This document shows positions 24,010 to 33,948 of a stretch of DNA of 64,000 nucleotides, one piece after another. Each line of letters starts with the position of its first letter. Position 1 is the stretch's first letter. The stretch is from Mesostigma viride (Eukaryota > Streptophyta > Mesostigmatophyceae > Mesostigmatales > Mesostigmataceae). A program made the translations under genes and the position numbers. Below the pieces are notes generated by a model. It was not told the DNA's origin and made no database searches. It worked only from the letters and a program-made list of their open reading frames with translations. Where the stretch lies: assembly GCA_009746045.1 (NCBI GenBank), contig RPFO01000905.1, positions 17,501-81,500 on the forward strand, read 5' to 3'.

Positions 24010-24555
24010 TGTTTAAAATTGAATGTCATTTATTGATGAATTTATTACGAGAGACATGGCATGAGAGACGATGCTTTAGGTATGGCCCGCATCGTATTTT
24101 TATAGGCAGAAAAGAGGTACTGCCAGATGGCAAACAACCAAAGAACCATCGCCAGATTCTAGAATATTGTTTGTATGATTGCCAAATGTCAAACTGTTAA
24201 GACAACCGTTTGTATGATTGCCAGATGTCATCTGTAAAATCAACCCTGATATAATGCATGGAATCTCATCCAGTAAAGTGACACCTGTCCATGGAATAAA
24301 GAATCACTGTCCATGTAACGTAGTGACATAGCTGCTGGCATACTAGTTGAGAACCGTACACTATAACAAAAAACACACACAACATAGATTAATATCTTGC
24401 TAAGTACTGATTCAAAAAAGTCAGTAAAAATATCAGCACGTAGCTAATCAAACACACTCCAAGAAATCACAAACAACACACAAAAGACCCACCTGCCCAG
24501 AAAAGAAATAATTCAGGCATGTGGCCACTGGGAATAATTAATTAATTCCCAAACA
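24010..24555 (-). repeat. LTR of outer element (5' LTR in its own orientation)
   Basis: 546 bp, TG...CA, one mismatch by eye to 14057-14602. It is followed by TAATT (24556-24560) and the resuming satellite. Confidence 0.95.
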
Positions 24556-26245
24556 TAATTAATGATGAGGATTCAGGCTCCCATGGTGTCATCATTGCCC
24601 GTCTACGTACATGAATGGCATGTATGTAATTAATGATGAGGATTCAGGCTCCCATGGTGTCATCATGGCTGGCCTACGTACATGAATGGCATTTATGTAA
24701 TTAATGATGAGGATTCAGGCTCCCATGGTGTCATCATTGCCCGTGTACGTACATGGATGGCATTTATGTATATAATGATGAGGATTCAGGCTCCCATGGT
24801 GTCATCATTGCCCGTGTACGTACCTGGATGGCATTTATGTAATTAATGATGAGGATTCAGGCTCCATTGGTGTCATCATGGCCCGTCTACGTACATGGAT
24901 GTCAAGGAATAGTAAATGATGAGGATTCAGGCTCCCATGGTGTCATCATGGCCCGTCTACGTACATGGATGGCGATTTTGTAATTAATGATGAGGATTTA
25001 GGCTCCTGGCATGGGGTCATCATGGCCCGTCTACGTACATGGATGGCATTTATGTAATTAATGATGAGGATTCAGGCTCCCATGGTGTCATCATTGCCCG
25101 TCTACGTACATGAATGGCATGTATGTAATTAATGATGAGGATTCAGGCTCCATTGGTGTCATCATGGCTGGCCTACGTACATGAATGGCATTTATGTAAT
25201 TAATGATGAGGATTCAGGCTCCCATGGTGTCATCATTGCCCGTGTACGTACATGGATGGCATTTATGTATATAATGATGAGGATTCAGGCTCCCATGGTG
25301 TCATCATTGCCCGTGTACGTACCTGGATGGCATTTATGTAATTAATGATGAGGATTCAGGCTCCATTGGTGTCATCATTGCCCGTCTACGTACATGAATG
25401 GCATGTATGTAATTAATGATGAGGATTCAGGCTCCCATGGTGTCATCATGGCTGGCCTACGTACATGGATGGCATGTATGTAATTAATGATGAGGATTCA
25501 GGCTCCCATGGTGTCATCATGGCTGGCCTACGTACATGGATGGCATGTATGTAATTAATGATGAGGATTCAGGCTCCATTGGGGTCATCATGGCTGGCCT
25601 ACGTACATTGATGTCAAGGAATAGTAAATGATGAGGATTCAGGCTCCATTGGGGTCATCATGGCTGGCCTACGTACATGGATGTCAAGGAATAGTAAATG
25701 ATGAGGATTCAGGCTCCCATGGTGTCATCATGGCTGGCCTACGTACATGGATGGCATGTATGTAATTAATGATGAGGATTCAGGCTCCATTGGTGTCATC
25801 ATGGCTGGCCTACGTACATGGATGTCTCATAAACAAAATGATGAGGATTCAGGCTCCCATGGTGTCATCATGGCCCGTCTACGTACATGAATGGCATTTA
25901 TGTAATTAATGATGAAGATTCAGGCTCCCATGGTGTCATCATTGCCCGTGTACGTACCTGGATGGCATTTATGTAATTAATGATGAGGATTAAGGCTCCC
26001 ATGGGGTCATCATGGCTGGCCTACGTACATGGTTGGCATTTATGTAATTAATGATGAGGATTCAGGCTCCCATGGTGTCATCATTGCCCGTGTATGTACA
26101 TGGTTGGCATTTATGTAATTAATGATGAGGATTCAGGCTCCATTGGTGTCATCATGGCCCGTCTACGTACATGGGTGGCATTTATGTATTTAATGATGAG
26201 GATTCAGGTTCCCTTTGGGTCATCATGCATGGCTGGCCTACATAC
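24556..26245 (+). repeat. Satellite array, block IV (about 24 monomers)
   Basis: Continuation of block III after the nested LTR insertion, with the same orientation and linker set. The GGCGATTTTG / GGCTCCTGGCATGG marker recurs at about 25007. Monomers become diverged at the right edge (CATACATGGAGTCATATTG), as expected at an array margin. Confidence 0.96.
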
Positions 26246-26515
26246 ATGGAGTCATATTGATTCATGGAACAATGAGATACCATTCTTAATTGAAAATTGT
26301 TCTTGATACTTTCACATGCATGCCCGGAATCGTGAATTTGTGCGGGTTTCCATGATGACAATCCTCAATGAATTCTTGAGCACACAATATTGAGCAATTT
26401 AGGGGCACTTCGGCAATGTTGACCATTTTCATTCATGATAAAATTAACATTTAATGCAATAAATACATATTCCACTCATTTTAATAAACCATGCAAAAAC
26501 TTAACAAGCACGCTC
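26246..26515. other. Short AT-rich spacer
   Basis: Between the satellite and the G-rich minisatellite. No gene or repeat is recognised. Confidence 0.5.
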
Positions 26516-27040
26516 AAGCTAGGGGTGGGCTGGCATGCACGCGTGGGTGTGGGGGTGGGCTGGCATGCATGCGTGGGTGTGGGGGTGGGCTAGCCTGCAT
26601 GCGTGGGTGTGGGGGGTGGGCTAGCCTGCATGCGTGGGTGTGGGGGGGGCTGGCATGCATGCGTGGGTGTGTGTGGGGGGCTAGCATGCATGCGTGGGTG
26701 TGGGGGGGGCTGGCATGCATGCGTGGGTGTGTATGGGGGCTGGCATGCATGCGTGGGTGTGTGTGGGGGGCTAGCATGCATGCGTGGGTGTGGGGGGGGC
26801 TGTCATGCATGCGTGGGTGTGGGGGGGCTGGCATGCATGCGTGGGTGTGTGGGGGGGCTAGCATGCATGCGTGGGTGTGGGGGTGGGCTAGCATGCATGC
26901 GTGGGTGTGAGTGTGGGCTAGCATGCATGCGTGGGTGTGGGGGGGGCTAGCATGCATGCGTGGGTGTGGGGGGGGCTAGCATGCATGCGTGGGTGTGGGG
27001 GTGGGCTAGCATGCATGCGTGGGTGTGGGGGGGGCTAGCA
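26516..27040 (+). repeat. G-rich minisatellite, about 17 units of 28-31 bp
   Basis: Units read approximately GCTAGCATGCATGCGTGGG followed by TGTGGGGGTGG. They vary in length of the G run and in GCTAG versus GCTGG. Each unit carries the self-complementary GCATGC and at least two G runs. The plus strand is very G-rich, so G-quadruplex or slipped structures are plausible. The open frames across it on both strands are repeat artefacts. Confidence 0.95.
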
Positions 27041-27064
27041 CGCCCCACCCCTCCATCGGCACAG

Positions 27065-27200
27065 CCAGCCTTGTGAGTCTACCCTTAACAACAAGGCTGG
27101 TAGGACGACACGCCTGAGCAGCATATGTCATGCCTATCTCAGGCTAATAATGTGTGATTTTGTGCCAACAACCAAGTTGTTCCACCCAACAACACATTAT
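27065..27200. other. Three consecutive perfect hairpins
   Basis: Stem 1 CCAGCCTTGT / ACAAGGCTGG (27065-27100). Stem 2 GCCTGAG / CTCAGGC (27112-27144). Stem 3 ATAATGTGT / ACACATTAT (27147-27200), which encloses AACAAC-CAA-GTTGTT. They lie immediately after the minisatellite and upstream of a TATATAAAGAG. The function is unknown; they could be retroelement RNA structure or replication-slippage products. Confidence 0.6.
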
Positions 27201-28868
27201 AAACCCTCTTCCAAAATGCCCAACAAGCCGGACACGTGGAGGACCACACACGCAGTATATAAAGAGAAAATAAGCTGACTTTTTATCCAGCCAACCTGTG
27301 GCTAGCTGCTCTGGTTAGCATGACAAATGCTAACATTTACTCAGTGGGAAAGGTGAAGAGACCATTGGAACAGCCTACCTGACGCATGTGCCACCAAAGC
27401 ATTGTGTCCCGCAAAATGCACACTGCCTCCTTTCTAACAAGCACGAGCCGCTCTCTTTAGGAGACAGGTGCCAGCTCGTCAGTGTCTGGGGAAAATGATG
27501 CCGCTGCTTAGGAAGACCGCGTGAATTTCCTCGAACACAACTGTCTATAAAGCAAAAGAAATTTCAGAGAAGCATGGAAATAAAAGCATTACACCTTCCC
27601 GACAGGTTGCGGGCCACGCGCTGCAGAAAGCCAGCCACGTCACAGACGAACTAGCTAAAAGACACCCAGGAATCCAGCGATGCAGCGCCAGGACCCGCAA
27701 CTTTCTGGCTGCATCTGGCCGGAAAAAGGCAAAAAGCTTACGCTCAACGAGCTAAGAAAGCAGGAAAACGCTAGCTTAAGACGTTTAACACAAGAACGTA
27801 CCATAACGGGCATTTATTCGTGCCCAGGCGCACAAGAAAGTCCACCCTTTCATGGAGTGGTTGGGCAGTACGCATCGCGCAGGGCTAATGTTATCTTACC
27901 GCAAAATGACGGGAAAGGTAAAGATAGCAGCGGGAATTTTTACGGCTTTAGAAACATCATTAAACTAGCTTTCCTTACGACCATCAAAACTGGCAACAAT
28001 CGACAATCAACCCGGCAGGCATCCATTATACTTTATTCATCCCGACAGAAATTCAGGCCGGACCCCCCCTGCCGATGGCAAAGAAAAAAAGCCCGCGACA
28101 TTATAGATCGCAACCATCCCGCCATAAATTAGAATCAGTAACTAATTTTCTCCAACAATCGAGCATTTCTGCTTTCCGCGTGCCAGATTTGTCACGTTTC
28201 GTCTAAAGGCAGTCACCGCCATTAAATCAGCCGACATAGCTTTTGGGCCTCAATTTGCACCGAAATTTGGTCCGTACCGTCCAGCTCAGTCGGATTATGT
28301 ATGTGGATCGGCCGTGTTGGTTGCATACGCAGGTATATTAATTCTTGCATTCGCCCCGGACCTTCCCCAGGACAGGTCAGGTTATAACAATAATTCTTGC
28401 ATTCGCCCCCGCCCTTTCCTATGGCCTGGTCAGGTTTGGGCGCGACGCCACTAGCGCGGCGCCCGCGACAGAGTGGCCAGGCTCGAGCACGTTTTCTGGA
28501 TCCCAAGCACCGGATTGGACACTGTCCGAGGACTGGACAGGAATTGGCTGACCAATCGGATGCTTGCTCGTCGTCTCCAAAAACATATATAAAGAGCCAA
28601 ATTGCGCGAACTACGCAATGATCCTTTAAGCAGCGTTACTCTGCCGAAATGTCAACCTAGGCCGGTCAAGTGACGCCGAGGTGTTCACCGATAGTTCAGG
28701 TCAGCCACAGCGCGCCTTCGAATGTAGGCACGGTCGCATTTTTTTTTAGGAAATGTAGAATTGTTGTCGACCAGCTACCAACGCCCGACCGGACCCATAA
28801 AACGGAAACATCAAGGCGATGTGATGGTGTAGGTGTGTCTGATATGTCATTAATACACAGAGCATCGT
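27201..28868. other. Non-coding stretch with two TATATAAAGAG motifs
   Basis: TATATAAAGAG occurs near 27255 and again near 28587, each in a plausible promoter-like setting. No coding frame with a recognisable domain follows either. A frame at 27680-28132 (150 codons) has no family resemblance. A short duplication AATTCTTGCATTCGCCCC occurs near 28340 and 28390. I see no gene here. Confidence 0.4.
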
Positions 28869-29025
28869 GAATATAATATATAATAATATTATATAATATA
28901 CTATAATTAATATATAATTTTAATTTTATGTTAATTTTAATGTTATTTCATATAACATAATATATATAATATATATATAATATAATATAATATTATATAA
29001 AGTAGTATATAAAAAATTAAAATGT
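28869..29025. repeat. AT-only low-complexity tract
   Basis: About 150 bp almost entirely of A and T with ATATA and AATAT reiterations. It is probably easily melted DNA and shows no coding potential. Confidence 0.85.
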
Positions 29026-29325
29026 AAAAGAAAAATATCTACCTTATTGCTGTTTAATGTTCCTTTCCAGTTCAGCATAAGTACACTCTTGAGTGTGTGC
29101 AATGTTTGGTTATACGCCATTGTCTTAAAATAGCAACCAATGTAAACCTCCGTCCTAACCACATTTGGATACAATAAAGACATTGATGCCTGACACATAG
29201 CATTCATTGCTTGAAATACCATGCATATTTTGTGTCAATGTTCTGCAGACCACAGCTTCAAGTGGGCATACTTCGCTTTCCTCAATATAATGGCGACATG
29301 GCATTTGGTGAAAGTGGTGAGTGCC

Positions 29326-29915
29326 ATGAAGTTGCGCCGGCCGTCGTTATCCATGACGAACTGAATGGGTTTCGTGCAAATCAAGTTTTTTGTTTTGGTG
29401 TTCCAGTTGCGCCGGCCGGCGTTTCCAATGGTATCTTGCGCGCACTTGCAAAAGCTTGCACGCTTATCAACATTTTGTGTTGGTAAACATTTTATCACCT
29501 CTGGGATTTCCGCCTTCACTACCTGAGTTGCTTCTTTGTGGTTTTCAAATGCAACCGAGTTACGCCGGCCGTCGTTACTCATGACAAATTGTAGGGGTTT
29601 TGTGCAAATCACTTTTTTGTTTATGTACATGCATCCAGTTGCGCCGGCCGGCGTTTCCAATGGTATCTTGCAGTTGCGCAATCAGGCCCCATTACCAAAA
29701 GTGTGTTTGTACATCTTTTTTACACCTGAAGGATTTCTGCCTGCATATCCTGAGTTGCTTCTTAATGGTTTTTAATTGCGCCCGAGTTACGCCGGCCGTC
29801 GTTATTAATGACAAACTGTATGTGTTTCATAAAATCACTTTTGTATGGTTTACATGTATCCAGTTGCGCCGGCCGGCGTTATTAATGACGCTTGTCGTTC
29901 TTGTTTGATGCCCAT
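29326..29915 (+). repeat. 228-bp imperfect tandem repeats carrying a CGCCGGCC palindrome motif
   Basis: About 2.5 units. Each unit contains GTTACGCCGGCCGTCGTTA near its start and CAGTTGCGCCGGCCGGCGTT about 74 bp later. The first motif recurs at about 29332, 29560 and 29788 and the second at about 29405, 29637 and 29862. The rest of each unit is T-rich with moderate identity. The same motif reappears inside an intron of the downstream transposase-like gene (about 32513-32532). The repeat may be leader or intron-derived sequence of that gene. Confidence 0.75.
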
Positions 29916-30026
29916 CGTTTTCGTCGTGTCTTTAATGGTGATTATTTATCATTACTCATCCTCAGGGCTTTCGGTGCCGCGGGATTAAGAGGCGAAAAAA
30001 ATCAGCTGCCGTCTGACCAAAGTCTG

Positions 30027-33000
30027 ATGGCGCGATCGGGGCGGGGGGCCGTTTCCGACGGTTCGCGTCCCTTGTCCAATGACGACCGGGAGCCTGCACT
30101 TCGCGGTCTCTGGAGCGACAAGTACATCGAGAACAAGGGGTACAAAATTGCCAATGACATCTTTCCTATCATGGCGGAACGCGTGAAAGCAAACAACCAC
30201 AGGACGCCAGAGATGAGCGCGGAGGTTCTGTCTTGCGCAGCTTCAAGACTAAATGCCATGGTGGCGGAGAGCAACGGCATTAAGAAGAGGAAGAACTGTG
30301 ACGACGGGCTTCCTGAAAATTGGGCGGAATCTCTTCGGGATAACATCAAGAAGGCTTTTGGCGACTTGGGAACATCTGAGAAGGATCGTGGGCTTAGGTG
30401 GGCCTTGTGTGGACTTGTTACGAAGGCAATGGAGGGCGTCCCGGACAGGATTGTGGAGCGCGCGTTCGGGATTGACAGGCGCTTTGTCGCAACTGTTCGG
30501 GGTCACAGGGATGGAATGGAAGAAGGGGAGGACGACCTTTTGATGAGTGCGCCAGAGAGGAGGAGGAGGAAAGACGAGCTTCCGACGGAAGTCATTGCCC
30601 TGATACAAGCGTGCTGGAGGGATGATAACTTGACGCGGGCGTCTCCGAACATGAAGGATGTTCATTGTGAATGGACCAGAAAGGATTACAAACATACACT
30701 AGCGTTTTCGGAGGGTGCGCGCTACTATACTGTCTCCAAGTCGAAGATTTACGAAGTGTTCATTTCCCGCCATCCGGAGTTGAAGCCACCGCGGCGGATG
30801 GACAGTAGGGAGGGGGGGGGGGGAGGGAGAGGAGGGTGTGAGGGGGGGAAATCAGGTGATTTTGGAGACGGAGGCAGGGATGTCAATGCTACGCACGAAT
30901 CAGAAGAGCACAGTTCATGTGGGATACACTACTTTTTGCAAGCATATGCCCGCATGCGTCAAGGGGCGGTGGAAAATGCGGAACTTGTGCGCATGCCAGC
31001 ACCACACTACCATGCAGTCCATGGTTGGGGGGTTGGCCAAATTTCGTGCAACTTTTCATGCCAGATGCGAGTGCGGACCTGAATGCCACGCGTGCGATCA
31101 TGGTAGCCAGCTCGACGTGGGGTCGTCCGTGCCCACATGTTCCATTTTCAAAGCCACTCACACGACAGAGTGGGTGAACAAGTTTACTTGTGAGGTGGAG
31201 GGGATGAGGGAGGGGGGAGGTTCGAGGTCGTCTGTGGGGTCGTCGCGGCCGCAGGTTCAGCCTTTTCAGGGCGAACTTGAGGATCTGCCCATGCATGGGA
31301 GGGTGCTGGACGACGAGGAAGGGGTGCCCGATCATGACCTGGGCGAGGAGTTGGGGGTTTGCTCGATCCGGCGTAAGGCTTGTGTGTTGGGCACTTGCCT
31401 GGCTCCCAAGTGTGGAATTCGGAACTTCATGTTATGCGAACGGGAGGAGGCTTCCAACCACCTGATTTCATGGACCAGATACGAGATGCAGGATGTGCCG
31501 CCGGGTGCGGTTCTTGGGCCAGAGGTAATTTTTAGTGGAGTGGTTGCGCCCCAAGGCGTTTCTTTTGCAATGTTTCCTGAAGTTCTTGGGCCAGAGGTAA
31601 TTTTTAGTGGAGTGGTTGCGCCCCAAGGCGTTTCTTTTTCAATTTTTCCTGAGGTCCTGTCTTTTTTCTTTCTACAGGTCATTGGTGGGTCGAAGTTGAT
31701 GTCTTTTCTGTATGTGCACACTGCGCATATGCAGGACGACTGTGACGAGATCGCAAAGGCTGGTGGGCAGCGATTGACGCAAGTCGACGTCAAGTCCACA
31801 CCAACGGAGCTAAAGGAGGCAATTGTGGACAAGTGGCCGGACTTCATCCAGCATTGCTTCAACGCGTGGTGGCAAGCGGACGCCTCCAAGGAATGTCTCT
31901 CAAGGATGCGGGTGGGGGACCTTGTATGCCACACAGATTACGCCGAGAACTACCAGTCTTACACCTATCACAATCTCCAAGCACAGTATTGGCATCCAGT
32001 CACATTCGTCCTTATGCCCTGGATCGTGCGCTACTTGGATCCAGCGTCGGGAAAGGTCGTGAGAAGGGAGTTTCACTTCATCGGACAGGGCGGAATGAAA
32101 AGGGACGGGCGGGCCCTCCGTTTTGCTATCCTCAAAATCCTGGCGACACTACGGTCAGAAGGGGTAGAGGTGAAGCGCTTCATTGGGTGGTCGGACAATT
32201 GCTCCATGCAGTTCAAGTCAAGGAATGTGATCGCGGAAGTGGCCCGGCTGCTGACGGAGGATCCGCACCTGGAGTCATTTGAGTGGAATTACTTTGGGGA
32301 GCAGCACGGAAAGGGGGAGGTGGATGGAGCTGGTGGGACTGTGAAGTGCATGTTGAGGAGGTGGCACATCAGGGAAGAGAACCAGGACAAACAGACGGCC
32401 GCCCAGTTGGTGGAGAATCTGGCGTCGGGGGCGGTGGGCGGGACCACAACGACCAGGCGTAACTTCTTCGAGTTCCCCGAGGTAATTAAGTGTACAGTCC
32501 TCGTTCAGGGAATAGTTACGCCGGCCGTCGTTTCTAGGGCGTTCTTGGAGTCCTGGCGATCAGGAGTGCTTAATAAAACACAACTAGCTCGATGGTCTCG
32601 TAACTTCAACTTTCCCTTGTGCAAATCTTGTCTTCGACGCGCAGGTGCTTCCTTACAGCCCAGGGCGCGGCGAAATCAAAGGAGTGAAGAAGGCGCACTG
32701 GTGGCGCATGGACAAGTCGAATGTGACGCGCTTAATGCTGCGCCAGTATTCCTGCTATTGTGGCGGTGCGTGCGCCGAGGAAAGGTGGTGGGATTGTCGA
32801 AAGGAGTGGACCGACATGGACGGCTGGAATGTGGGAGGTGCTCGGATGAAGCTCCACAAACTGGGGGAGCCAGTGCAAAGGAACCCAAACGGACAAGGGG
32901 GGCACGCAGGGACGCGACTGAACAGACTACAGGCAGAGAGGACGATGATGGGAAGGAGACTGAAGCTGCGAGACATTTTTGCCGTCGAGTCCTACTCTGG

Positions 33001-33376
33001 TGATGAGTCCCACGATCCAGATCATCCATATTGGCTAGCGGAAGTCTTGCAGGAGCCTTATCAGGTGGCCGCTACTTTCGTGAGGCGAGTGGCCGACAGA
33101 AACGGCAAGGTCGATAGGGAGTTGTTCCGTAAGGGACAATGGGTGGTGGGGGTGCGCTACTGGGACAGATTTCCGGGTATGGCGACGATGTTCAAAATGG
33201 ACGCCGATGCGCAAGCTGAACAGCCAAACTTGGTCAATTGCTACCTGTGCATGGACGCGGGGTTCGAACACACCATTGTTGTCAACCCAGCTAACAATCG
33301 CCAGGCCATCTTGACCATTCCGACAGACGTCGAGAAACGGCTCACGAACTTGGCCAAGAAGAGACCTGTTGAGTAG
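30027..33376 (+). CDS. DDE-type transposase-like gene, three exons
   Basis: Proposed exons: 30027-31524, 31678-32481 and 32645-33376; both introns are GT-AG and phase 0. The first ATG in frame gives MARSGRGAVSDG. The protein has a helical N-terminus, a Cys/His-rich region (CACQHH, CECGPECHAC, LGTCLAPKC), then the catalytic-looking core: TDYAENYQ, GWSDNCSMQFKSR and YFGEQHGKGEVDGAGG. This triad occurs in a large, mostly unnamed family of transposase-derived proteins in animals and algae; I do not assign a superfamily. The C-terminus has a basic stretch and ends NLAKKRPVE. The frame shifts once in a run of G near 30810-30820, either inactivation or a sequence error. No terminal inverted repeats were found around it. 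Confidence 0.65.
31525..31677 (+). other. Intron 1 of transposase-like gene, with duplicated donor
   Basis: 153 bp, starts GTAATTTTTAG and ends TTTCTACAG. The exon end plus donor (TTCTTGGGCCAGAGGTAATT) recurs once inside the intron, 72 bp downstream (second donor at 31597). Each copy is followed by GTGGTTGCGCCCCAAGGCGT. Because the intron is a multiple of three without stops, it can also be read through. Confidence 0.7.
32482..32644 (+). other. Intron 2 of transposase-like gene
   Basis: 163 bp from GTAATTAAGTG to GACGCGCAG. It carries GTTACGCCGGCCGTCGTTTC, matching the motif of the tandem repeats at 29.3-29.9 kb. Confidence 0.7.
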
Positions 33377-33948
33377 GCCAGCTCGCCCGGGCTTGGTTGG
33401 ACGAGGTGGACAGCCTTGAGAGCACGTGCTTCGTTGTGAGCACTTGCCTTTCAGCCGTGATTTGCAAACGAGTTCCTTGTCCTGAATTGTAAAGCTCGAT
33501 TCATGCTCTTTTAAGGAAGTGTATAATATTATCCAGATCATGTATATATTTAGATCTAGACCTGAGTTCAAATAACATTTCTTAGAGGGCTGAGATGCGC
33601 GAGGTCCAGCATACATGTATATATCAATGGAGACATGTTACAAACTCAAATGTTTAATTACAAGTACGTACCACTAGCTCGTCGACGGGGGTATCCCATG
33701 TAATGTATGATTTATGAATTAATTAAACGCTTAATTGTACAATTTAAATGGATCATGAACTTGTCAAGTTAATTTGGTTTATTTGGTTCATCATTTATTG
33801 ATGAACATCATTCTTAATTGAATCTCGAGCAATAGCAATCGTGAAGCAGATCCTAATCATGTGATTCGCATAACATTTGAGAATAGGCAACAAGTGCTAC
33901 TTTGAGGAATGCGGGGTTGGTCAGGTTATTATAGAGCTAGAGCTACAA
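33377..33948. other. Non-coding spacer
   Basis: AT-rich sequence after the transposase stop. I see no gene. ACAA at 33945-33948 is the left target duplication of the next element. Confidence 0.5.

Larger units (their letters stand above)
14057..24555 (-). mobile_element. Outer LTR retrotransposon: gag-only, copia-like (TR-GAG type), split by a nested element
   Basis: Two 546-bp LTRs begin TGTTTAAAATTG and end TTCCCAAACA. They are flanked by TAATT (14052-14056 and 24556-24560) inside a satellite linker. Reading on the minus strand, a primer-binding-like TGGTATCGGGAGGATG follows the right LTR directly and a polypurine AAGGGGGG precedes the left LTR. Removing the nested element (14690-22402 plus one GTAAC) leaves about 2.8 kb carrying only a leader ORF and a gag with a zinc knuckle. 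There is no protease, integrase or RT, so it must use enzymes from another element. The LTRs differ at one position by eye (T/A near 14554), implying recent insertion. Confidence 0.93.

Noticed and set aside
26491-26957. Cys/His-rich repeat proteins on both strands
   Set aside because: Both are readings of the G-rich minisatellite; no unique N- or C-terminal sequence.
27680-28132. 150-codon frame as a gene
   Set aside because: No recognisable domain, splice context or repeat relation; length is within chance for this composition.
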